A stretch of 9,991 bases of DNA, from assembly GCA_016880505.1 (NCBI GenBank), contig JAEHDI010000766.1, positions 1-9,991 on the forward strand, given 5' to 3'. Below the pieces are notes generated by a model. It saw only the letters and a program-made list of their open reading frames with translations, was not told the origin of the DNA and searched no databases. Both the position numbers and the translations under genes were made by a program. Below, one piece after another: positions 1 through 8,302 of the stretch; the stretch's first letter is position 1, and every line of letters starts with the position of its first letter. The stretch comes from Bryobacterales bacterium. GTDB taxonomy: Bacteria > Acidobacteriota > Terriglobia > Bryobacterales > Bryobacteraceae.

Positions 1-465
1 GGCGACTGCTCCAGCCACTTCAACGTGAACTACACGTACCCGGGCGACATTCACATTACGCTGACATCGACGCAGTTCATCGAGGGGTCGTGGGACGTCG
101 CCATGCGGTACTTCGGCACGGGAGGCAATGCGGAGATGCGCTACGACTCGCCGGTTCGGATCGACGGCCCTAAGAAATGGGACTTCCCGATCGGCCAGAA
201 GGCCGGGGAGATTACGGACGTCGGCGCGGCGGCGGCGGGCGCCTTCAAGGGCGCGCTGGATGATGCCGACACGATGAAACAGCGGTACGTCATCGAGAGC
301 ATCGTCTCCGGGAATCACATCAACGAAGCCGAGCAGGGCGGCATCTCCACGCTGAGCGCGATCATGGGCCGGCAGGCGGCATACACGGGCCGCAACTGGA
401 CTTGGGACGAACTGCTCAAAGTGGAAGAGGTCTGGGACGCGAAGATCGACGTCGCGAAGGTGTAG
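1..465 (+). CDS. Gfo/Idh/MocA-family oxidoreductase, C-terminal part (5' truncated)
   Basis: This reading frame is open from the first base and ends at TAG 463-465, so the gene begins outside the window and its NAD(P)-binding Rossmann half is missing. The visible 154 residues resemble the C-terminal alpha/beta substrate domain of Gfo/Idh/MocA dehydrogenases, which oxidise sugars or cyclitols with a nicotinamide cofactor. Supporting parts are a beta-rich stretch (YPGDIHITLTSTQF), a segment resembling the family's strand describing the altered glycan or structure (MRYFGTGGNAEMRYDSP), and the tail NEAEQGGISTLSAIMGRQAAYTGRNWTWDELL. That tail, with its AAYTGR...TWDEL ending, is typical of soil Acidobacteriota and Planctomycetes members. 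Substrate cannot be inferred. The next gene starts 81 bp downstream on the same strand, behind palindromic repeat copy A, so cotranscription is possible but the hairpin could attenuate it. Confidence 0.8.
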   Translation, partial: GDCSSHFNVNYTYPGDIHITLTSTQFIEGSWDVAMRYFGTGGNAEMRYDSPVRIDGPKKWDFPIGQKAGEITDVGAAAAGAFKGALDDADTMKQRYVIESIVSGNHINEAEQGGISTLSAIMGRQAAYTGRNWTWDELLKVEEVWDAKIDVAKV

Positions 466-470
466 AAAGG

Positions 471-546
471 GAAAGGGAAAACCTGGGGACAGACAGCCAT
501 TTCGCAAATGCAGCGAAATGGTGGTCAGTCCCCGGTTTTCCGCATT
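471..546. repeat. REP-like palindromic repeat, copy A
   Basis: Imperfect palindrome between the stop at 465 and the ATG at 547. Pairing read by eye: 476-483 with 534-541 (GGAAAACC/GGTTTTCC), 485-490 with 528-533 (GGGGAC/GTCCCC), 492-494 with 524-526 (GAC/GTC), and 497-504 with 514-521 (CCATTTCG/CGAAATGG). There is a 9-nt loop at 505-513, an A-A mismatch at 491/527 and one unpaired T at 484. It matches copy B at 1502-1575 in arms, loop size and mismatch position. Stem sequences built on GGGACAGAC are familiar from REP-type elements mobilised by RAYT (IS200-like) transposases, but no such transposase is in the window. The hairpin could also act as an attenuator or mRNA stabiliser. Confidence 0.85.
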
Positions 547-1479
547 ATGAACAGGCGAAGCTTCTTCGGATCGGTGTTCGCAGGGCTAGGCAGCGCGGCG
601 GTCGCGCGGCCAGCGAAAGCGAAGGCGGGGGACATCCCGATGCGGCCGCTCGGGCGAACCGGGCAGAAGCTCACCATCGTCGGCATGGGCGGAGCGCGGT
701 TTCACCTCAGCGGGTGGGAGGACGGCACTGCGCTGGTGCGGCGCGCCTACGATCTCGGGATCAACTACTTCGACATGGCCCGAAGCTACTGGAACGGCCG
801 TGCCGAAGAGGTCTACGGCGCCGTGCTGCCCGAGTTCCGTAAGAACGTGTTCATCACGTCGAAAAGCAACCGGCGGACGCGGAAGGACGCGGAGGCCGAG
901 CTGGACCTGTCGCTCAAGCTGATGAAGACGGACTACCTCGACCTGTGGCAGATCCATGGGGTCGACACCGAGGAAGAGGTGGGCCGCATCGTCGGTCCGG
1001 ACGGAGCGCTCGAGGCGTTCACGGCGGCAAAGAAGGCCGGCAAGTGCCGTTTCATCGGCTTCACGGGACACTCCAACCCGAACGTCAATCTGAAGATGCT
1101 CCGCAGCTTCGACGGGTTCGACACGATGCTGATGCCGCTGCACGTGGCCGACACGTTCTACCTGAGCTTCGAAAAGATCGCGCTGCCGGCGGCGACCGAG
1201 CACGGCATCGGGATGTTGGGGATGAAGATCTTCGGCAACGCGTTTCTGCTGCGCGCATTCAGCGTGCCGGAGTGCCTGCAATACACGCTGAGCCTCCCGG
1301 TGAGCGCGGTGACGCTCGGCTTCTCCACGCAGGGTCAACTCGAAGACGATGTGCGCATCGCGCAGAACTTCAAGCCACTTCCGCCGGAACAGATGGACGC
1401 GCTGCGGGCGCGTGCGGCCAGCGACCGGTTCGACGTGATTCACGGCCCGGCGCTGGAGTACTGGAAGCGGAAGGCTTAG
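547..1479 (+). CDS. Tat-exported aldo/keto reductase
   Basis: A 310-residue protein of the aldo/keto reductase superfamily, NADPH-dependent TIM-barrel enzymes that interconvert carbonyls and alcohols. The start at ATG 547 is chosen because it immediately precedes a twin-arginine signal (MNRRSFFGSVFAGLG, RR at 3-4). An in-frame ATG at 508 would add 13 residues encoded only by repeat copy A. The mature part begins PMRPLGRTGQKL, a typical family opening. The catalytic tetrad is visible: Asp76 and Tyr81 in NYFDMARSYWNG, Lys106 in FITSKSN and His137 in WQIHG. IGFTGHSN is the usual mid-barrel strand. No iron-sulphur extension is present at the C-terminus. Export of a folded, cofactor-loaded reductase fits the Tat route. 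There is no clear ribosome site directly before ATG 547; the purine tract at 466-477 is separated from it by the repeat hairpin. Substrate unknown; the context suggests a sugar or sugar derivative. Confidence 0.88.
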   Translation: MNRRSFFGSVFAGLGSAAVARPAKAKAGDIPMRPLGRTGQKLTIVGMGGARFHLSGWEDGTALVRRAYDLGINYFDMARSYWNGRAEEVYGAVLPEFRKNVFITSKSNRRTRKDAEAELDLSLKLMKTDYLDLWQIHGVDTEEEVGRIVGPDGALEAFTAAKKAGKCRFIGFTGHSNPNVNLKMLRSFDGFDTMLMPLHVADTFYLSFEKIALPAATEHGIGMLGMKIFGNAFLLRAFSVPECLQYTLSLPVSAVTLGFSTQGQLEDDVRIAQNFKPLPPEQMDALRARAASDRFDVIHGPALEYWKRKA

Positions 1480-1488
1480 GGCTCCGGC

Positions 1489-3825
1489 GTGGCGGCAGAC
1501 AGGAAGGGAAAACCCGGGACAGACACCAATTTCGCAAAAGCATCGAAATTGGAGTCAGTCCCGGGTTTTCGCATTTCGCGGCGGGATTTCCTGTCGATGA
1601 GCTTTGCCGCGGTGGCGGCTGCACACGGCCAGACGGGACCGGCGAAGAATGCGCCCTGGTACCGGCGCTGCTACCGGTGGGGGCAGACCAACATCACCGA
1701 GAAGGACCCCGTTCGATACGACATCGGCTGGTGGCGCGGCTACTGGAAGGAGACGCAGGTCCAGGGCGTGATCATCAACGCCGGCGGCATCGTCGCCTAC
1801 TACCCCAGCAAGTTTCCGCTGCAATACCAGGCGGAGTTCCTGGGCGGGCGCGACCTGTACGGCGAACTCACGGCAGCGGCGCACGAAGACGGCCTCGCGG
1901 TGCTGGCGCGGATGGATTCCAACCGCGCTTCTGAGGAGTTCTACAAGACGCACCCGGACTGGTTCGCGGTGGACACCGAGGGCAAACCGTATCGCGCCGC
2001 CGACAAGTACGTCACCTGCATTCACGGACCGTATTACGAGGAGTACCTGCCCGAAATTCTGCGGGAGATCATCGAGCGCAGCAAGCCGGAAGGGCTCACA
2101 GACAATAGCTGGAGCGGGCTGTCGCGGGAGAGCATCTGCTACTGCGGCAACTGCGAGCGGAAGTTCCGCGCGAAAACCGGCAAGCCGGTGCCGCGTATGG
2201 CGGACTGGGGCGATCCTGCCTACCGGGAGTGGATCGTATGGAACTACGAACGCAGGCTCGAGATCTGGGATCTGAACAACCGCGTGACCCAGTCGGCGGG
2301 CGGCCCGGATTGCTTGTGGGTTGGAATGAACAGCGGCTCGGTGGCCAACCAGAGCCGGACGTTCCGCGACTGCAAAGAGATCTACCGGCGGGCGCAGATC
2401 GTGATGCTGGACCACCAGGCGCGGAGCGACGCGGGCGGCTTCCAGCAGAACGGCGATACAGGCAAGGTGATCCACGGGCTGCTTGGCTGGGAGAAGCTGA
2501 TCCCGGAGAGCATGGCGCAGTACCAGGCGGGAAGGACATCGTTCCGCGTGGCGAGCAAGCCGGCGGCCGAAGCGCGGATGTGGATGATCGAAGGCTTTGC
2601 GGGCGGCATCCAGCCGTGGTGGCATCACGTCGGGGCGTATCACGAGGACCGGCGGATGTACCGCACCGCCACCCCGGTGATGCGATGGCACAGAGCCAAC
2701 GAGCAGTACCTGGTCAACCGGCTTCCGGTGGCTACCGTGGGCGTCGTCTGGTCCCAGCGGAACACGGACTTTTACGGGCGGGAGAACCCGGAGGATCTCG
2801 TGGACCTGCCGTACCGCGGAATGATCCAGGCGTTGATTCGCGCGCGCGTCCCATATCTGCCGGTGCACGCCGACCACATCGAGAAGACCGGGCAGGGGCT
2901 GTCCCTGTTGATCCTGCCAAACCTGGCCGCGATGTCGGACGAGCAGTGCGAGGCGGTGCGGCAGTTCGTCGAGCGGGGCGGCTCGCTGATCGCCACGGGC
3001 GTGAGCAGCCTGTACAACGAGTGGGGCGATTCGCGAGGGGATTTCGCGCTCGCCGGTCTGCTGCATGCACACGCGGCGGGGAGCCGTTTGGGCGGGAAAG
3101 AAGCGATCGAGCGCGATTGGGCTGCAAGGTCGTATCACAGCTATCTCAGACTTGCGCCGGAGCTCCGGGCGCGGGTATACGGGCCGAAGGCTGGGGACGA
3201 GCCGGCGGCGACCGGCGAGCGGCACCCTGTACTGTTGGGCTTTGAGGAGACCGACATTCTGCCCTACGGCGGGATGTTGGAGAAGCTGACCGTGGATGCA
3301 GGAGCGATCGTGCCGCTGACGTTCGTTCCTCCGTTTCCGGTGTATCCACCCGAGACGGCGTGGATGCGCGAGCCGAAGACGGACACGCCGGGGCTGGTCC
3401 TGAGCGAGCACCGCGCGGGTGGGCGCGTGGCCTATCTGCCGGCCGACGTCGACCGGCGGTTCGCCAAGGAGAATCTACCGGACCACGGCAACCTGCTCGC
3501 CAACATCGTGCGCTGGGCGGGCAAAGGGGACTTCCCGTTGCGCGTCGAGGGGCCAGGACTGATCGATTGCCACCTGTACCGGCAGCCGGGCAAGCTGATT
3601 CTGCATCTGGTGAACCTGACCAGCGCTGGAACGTGGCGCGCTCCGATCGACGAACTGATTCCGATCGGACCAATGAAGGTGTCGGTCCATCTCCCAAGCG
3701 ACGTGCGGGGCGGGGGAGTCCGTCTGCTCGTTTCGGGGGCGAGTCCCGTTTCCGGTGTCCGCGAAGGATGGTGCACGTTCGAGTTGCGGTCCGTTTTGGA
3801 TCACGAGGTGGCGTTGATCGGGTAG
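1489..3825 (+). CDS. Tat-exported glycoside-hydrolase-like protein (GHL6 type with beta-galactosidase trimerisation-like domain)
   Basis: A large exported protein, up to 778 residues. Numbering is from GTG 1489, the first start after the preceding stop. A twin-arginine signal (SRRDFLSMSFAAVAAA) sits at residues 30-45, so the true start is probably nearer: TTG 1549, or an ATT codon at 1573 where ATG would be expected. Residues about 55-405 look like a TIM-barrel of the hypothetical glycosyl hydrolase 6 (GHL6) kind. Signs are DGLAVLARMDSNRA, HPDWFAVDTEG, YYEEYLPEILREII, LTDNSWSG and a Cys cluster ICYCGNCERKF (217-225). Residues about 415-560 (ILPNLAAMSDEQCEAVRQFV, then ERGGSLIATG) resemble the Rossmann-like trimerisation domain of GH42 beta-galactosidases, followed by a beta-rich C-terminus. 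The likely role is hydrolysis of a plant or microbial glycan outside the cytoplasm. I cannot assign the catalytic acids or substrate. It follows the reductase by only 9 bp and is probably cotranscribed. Confidence 0.78.
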   Translation: MAADRKGKPGTDTNFAKASKLESVPGFRISRRDFLSMSFAAVAAAHGQTGPAKNAPWYRRCYRWGQTNITEKDPVRYDIGWWRGYWKETQVQGVIINAGGIVAYYPSKFPLQYQAEFLGGRDLYGELTAAAHEDGLAVLARMDSNRASEEFYKTHPDWFAVDTEGKPYRAADKYVTCIHGPYYEEYLPEILREIIERSKPEGLTDNSWSGLSRESICYCGNCERKFRAKTGKPVPRMADWGDPAYREWIVWNYERRLEIWDLNNRVTQSAGGPDCLWVGMNSGSVANQSRTFRDCKEIYRRAQIVMLDHQARSDAGGFQQNGDTGKVIHGLLGWEKLIPESMAQYQAGRTSFRVASKPAAEARMWMIEGFAGGIQPWWHHVGAYHEDRRMYRTATPVMRWHRANEQYLVNRLPVATVGVVWSQRNTDFYGRENPEDLVDLPYRGMIQALIRARVPYLPVHADHIEKTGQGLSLLILPNLAAMSDEQCEAVRQFVERGGSLIATGVSSLYNEWGDSRGDFALAGLLHAHAAGSRLGGKEAIERDWAARSYHSYLRLAPELRARVYGPKAGDEPAATGERHPVLLGFEETDILPYGGMLEKLTVDAGAIVPLTFVPPFPVYPPETAWMREPKTDTPGLVLSEHRAGGRVAYLPADVDRRFAKENLPDHGNLLANIVRWAGKGDFPLRVEGPGLIDCHLYRQPGKLILHLVNLTSAGTWRAPIDELIPIGPMKVSVHLPSDVRGGGVRLLVSGASPVSGVREGWCTFELRSVLDHEVALIG
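1502..1575. repeat. REP-like palindromic repeat, copy B (inside a reading frame)
   Basis: Second copy of the palindrome at 471-546. Pairing: 1508-1520 with 1558-1570, 13 continuous pairs (GAAAACCCGGGAC/GTCCCGGGTTTTC); 1522-1524 with 1554-1556; and 1526-1534 with 1544-1552 (CCAATTTCG/CGAAATTGG). The loop is 9 nt at 1535-1543, and A-A mismatches lie at 1521/1557 and 1525/1553. Compared with copy A, the stem bases differ on both sides in matching ways, so pairing is kept while sequence drifts. Both copies begin with a purine tract (GAAAGGG or GGAAGGG) and end in GCATT. This copy has no stop codon in the frame of the downstream glycosidase and would encode about residues 7-28 if translation begins at GTG 1489. 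Confidence 0.85.
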
Positions 3826-3913
3826 CAGTCCGCTCCCTTTGGTCGCGGCTCTGAATCGCTCGCGGGTCGGTGGATCAGTCGTGGATTGGTTGAAGTTCTG
3901 GTTGAATAGGAGG

Positions 3914-6272
<2,359 letters not shown>

Positions 6273-6274
<2 letters not shown>

Positions 6275-6310
6275 CAGGCTGTCTCCGCCCGGTCACCGCA
6301 GAAGCCTGTC
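6273..6310. terminator. Possible bidirectional terminator hairpin between convergent genes
   Basis: GACAGGCT (6273-6280) and AGCCTGTC (6303-6310) form a perfect 8-bp inverted repeat with a 22-nt loop. The repeat straddles the two convergent stop codons: the left arm covers the ATPase stop and the right arm lies in the last codons of the kinase gene. The position suits a shared terminator, but there is no T tract on either side and an 8-bp match can occur by chance. Confidence 0.3.
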
Positions 6311-7321
6311 GACGGACTCGCGGAGAGTGGCGGGCAGTGTGCGCAGGAGGTCCGCGTCGAGATCCGGGTGGATGGTGTGCGGCGAAGTCACGGACGCTGC
6401 CGCGACGAGCGCGCCGAGGTGGTGTGCTTCGGCGAGCGGCAGCCCCGCCGCCAGCCCCGCGAGCACTCCCGCCAGATGAGCGTCGCCCGCGCCGGCCGTG
6501 CCCTTCGCCGGGACGCGGAGCGCCAGGACATGACGGAGGTATTCTCCGTCCCAAGTCCAGCTGCCATCCCTTCCAGCCGTGATCAAGAGAGCAATCGCCG
6601 GATTCAGCGCGCGCAAGCGCTCGACCGCCGCCGCGGCGATTTCCTCCGGCTGACGGCCTTCACTGGTAAGTCCCGCCGCCACCGCAGCCTCGTGGCGATT
6701 GAGGGCGAGTAGGTCGATGTGAGAGATCAGCCCGGAATCGATGGCTCCCGGCAACTCGACAGAGGTGAACGAGGCGACGCGGAAAAATCCATGCGCCGTT
6801 CCTAACCGCAGCAGCGTTGTGCGGCCTTCGATCGGCACTTCGGGGGCCGCCAGAGCGACGCCGCAACCTTCGTAGCGCTGAAACTCGTGCTCCGCCCGCA
6901 GCACGTAGGCCGCGTCGACGCGGGAGCAGGCGGAGTCGTTCGTGGTCATGTTGCCGCCGCTACCGTTCGGATACACAAAGCAGAACGAGAACAGAGTCGG
7001 CGCGTCCGGCTCGCTGGTGACGTACCGGAGATCAAGCCCCGCTTCGGCCATTTCAATAAGCAGGCGCTCGCCGACGTCGTCATCGCCAACCTTCCCGACG
7101 GGGATGGTGGCGAAATCCCGGCCAAGTAGCCGGCTGACGTAGTGGGAGATGATGTGCAGCTTGCAGTAGTCGCGCTGGTCCAGGAAACGCCCGCCGCGGC
7201 TCTCCTCGCGGCCGAGCGTTTCGTCGCCGTCGAGCGCGAAGAAGCGGCCGGAGCCGATGCCGCCGACGCCGATCATGGCGCGGTAGCGGAGTCCGCCGGG
7301 AGGAATTCGAAGGGCGGTCAT
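6293..7321 (-). CDS. PfkB-family carbohydrate kinase
   Basis: A 342-residue cytoplasmic sugar or nucleoside kinase of the PfkB/ribokinase family, which transfers the ATP gamma-phosphate to a sugar hydroxyl. The N-terminal substrate region contains GVGGIGSGRFFAL (18-30) and VGKVGDDDVGERLL (75-88). LLALNRHEA (204-212) carries the family N-x-x-E metal-linked motif (Asn208, Glu211). LLITAGRDGSW (246-256) is the usual nucleotide-side strand. KGTAGAGDAHLAG (273-285) is the PfkB signature with catalytic base Asp280; the usual DTTGAGD opening is GTAGAGD here. The start ATG 7319-7321 overlaps the TGA of the upstream NagB-like gene as ATGA. With no purine-rich ribosome site before it, translational coupling is likely. 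A longer in-frame extension to 7543 lies wholly inside the upstream gene and lacks family sequence. Substrate unknown; pairing with a NagB-like enzyme suggests an amino sugar or related ketose/aldose route. Confidence 0.87.
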   Translation of the reverse strand: MTALRIPPGGLRYRAMIGVGGIGSGRFFALDGDETLGREESRGGRFLDQRDYCKLHIISHYVSRLLGRDFATIPVGKVGDDDVGERLLIEMAEAGLDLRYVTSEPDAPTLFSFCFVYPNGSGGNMTTNDSACSRVDAAYVLRAEHEFQRYEGCGVALAAPEVPIEGRTTLLRLGTAHGFFRVASFTSVELPGAIDSGLISHIDLLALNRHEAAVAAGLTSEGRQPEEIAAAAVERLRALNPAIALLITAGRDGSWTWDGEYLRHVLALRVPAKGTAGAGDAHLAGVLAGLAAGLPLAEAHHLGALVAAASVTSPHTIHPDLDADLLRTLPATLRESVDRLLR

Positions 7322-8229
7322 GCGGTCCGGTCCGGGGCCGAAAGGCCAAGATCCCACTCGGGGTGTTCGCTGACGGGGTGGGACGCCGTCGCGATCGTCG
7401 CGGTGATCAGCGCGTCGGCATGTTCCTGTAGCAATGTGATCGGGTACTCGGTGGTGAGGGGACCGAACAGAGCCACTCGGAGCGCGGTCTGCTTCCATGC
7501 GCCGGTGTCGCTGAAAAGGCGAACCTTCTTCGCCGAGAGGCACTCTTTAATGCCGAGCGTGACCGACATCGGCGGGACGAACTGGTATGCGCTGCCAAAG
7601 GTGCGTTGGGCGAGGGCGAGAACCGTGTCGAGGTTGTTGTCCTGGATCCGCACGGTGGAGTTGCGCAGATCGTCGAGCGTGATCCGACTGAACGGATGCC
7701 GGCGCGTCTGGTTGTAGGCGACGTGGCCATCCTGCCCCCAACCTCCATAGGTGATGTCGACCGGCCCGGCCCAGATCTTCTGACGCACCTCCTCGACATT
7801 CCCCGCGTTCAGCCAGACGCGGTTTGATTCGGGAACCGCAAGCGTGGAGTCTACCGGATCATAGAAATGGTTTTCCATGAAGCCGCGGAAGCTGTATGGA
7901 TGCGCGCGGGGCAATTCGCGGCCCTGCCAGTCGAGACACTCGTCCATGTGGAATACGACAGAGTTCTTCAGGCTGACCCGCTCTCGATTGATGAGACTGG
8001 TGAACGGCTGGTACCAGCAGGCGGGACCGCACGGGATGATCGCCCGTGTCGCCTCGCCTCGGGAGTTGTGAAGGCGGATCTCGTCCACCAATTCCCGGGC
8101 CATGATGCGGCCCATTTCTTCGGAGTCCCGGCAGAGACGGAACCGCACCTTGCGGGCAGGATGGGTTTCGAGTTGCTCGTATGGGATCCTGCACCACTGG
8201 TACAGGTCATAGGGTGTGAAGTCCGCCAT
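7318..8229 (-). CDS. NagB-like sugar-phosphate isomerase/deaminase, divergent active site
   Basis: A 303-residue protein of the glucosamine-6-phosphate deaminase/6-phosphogluconolactonase fold. NagB converts glucosamine-6-phosphate to fructose-6-phosphate and ammonia. Visible family landmarks: VVFHMDECLDW (91-101) matches the NMDEY motif, with Asp96 as the likely counterpart of NagB Asp72. HPYSFRGFMENHF (110-122) matches HPxSYxxF. GGWGQDGHVAYNQ (162-174) matches GGxGxDGHIAFNEP and keeps Asp167 and His169. VPPMSVTLGIKECLSAKKV (218-236) matches the VTxGxxTLLxAREV region. Two key positions differ: the residue equivalent to NagB Glu148 is Gln174, and the phosphate loop PTGSTP is replaced by CGPACW (67-72). 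It may therefore be an isomerase or lactonase on another sugar phosphate. ATG 8227-8229 has only a weak AAGAG upstream. It lies 73 bp after the OYE gene and overlaps the kinase start by 4 bp. Confidence 0.82.
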   Translation of the reverse strand: MADFTPYDLYQWCRIPYEQLETHPARKVRFRLCRDSEEMGRIMARELVDEIRLHNSRGEATRAIIPCGPACWYQPFTSLINRERVSLKNSVVFHMDECLDWQGRELPRAHPYSFRGFMENHFYDPVDSTLAVPESNRVWLNAGNVEEVRQKIWAGPVDITYGGWGQDGHVAYNQTRRHPFSRITLDDLRNSTVRIQDNNLDTVLALAQRTFGSAYQFVPPMSVTLGIKECLSAKKVRLFSDTGAWKQTALRVALFGPLTTEYPITLLQEHADALITATIATASHPVSEHPEWDLGLSAPDRTA

Positions 8230-8302
8230 AGCTCTTGAGAGAACAGAGTACCAGCTTGAGCGGCGCGGGGTGGGTTGCCTCAGAGGGCCGCGGCGGCTGC
8301 AA

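Noticed and set aside
508..546. Upstream ATG for the aldo/keto reductase
   Set aside because: This ATG is in the loop of repeat copy A and adds only repeat-encoded residues before the Tat signal; ATG 547 gives a standard signal peptide.
471..546. Simple Rho-independent terminator after the dehydrogenase gene
   Set aside because: The TTTT after the stem is itself paired inside the palindrome and a second copy with the same architecture exists, so a dispersed repeat is the better description, though it could still attenuate transcription.
586..1443. Long minus-strand open frame opposite the aldo/keto reductase
   Set aside because: Arg/His/Val-rich translation with no domain, as expected for the antisense shadow of a GC-rich gene; the plus strand has a full catalytic tetrad.
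471..1575. CRISPR array or transposon ends flanking the reductase as cargo
   Set aside because: Only two copies about 1 kb apart, internally palindromic, in the same orientation with no spacers and no transposase; no target-site duplications are visible around the pair.
2229..3245. 338-codon plus-strand frame inside the glycosidase
   Set aside because: Out-of-frame translation rich in Arg, Gly and Ala with no family features; a shadow of the main frame.
1555..3411. 618-codon minus-strand open frame opposite the glycosidase
   Set aside because: Low-complexity Arg/Pro/Val/His composition and no recognisable motif; codon-position bias supports only the plus-strand frame.
7322..7543. 74-residue N-terminal extension of the PfkB kinase
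   Set aside because: It lies entirely inside the NagB-like gene, has no kinase sequence, and the ATGA overlap gives a natural start at 7321.
8230..8302. Separate promoter between the OYE and NagB-like genes
   Set aside because: The 73-bp gap is GC-rich and I could not find a convincing -35/-10 pair; the GCCGCGGCGGC motif at its edge has no T tract and is weak as a terminator.
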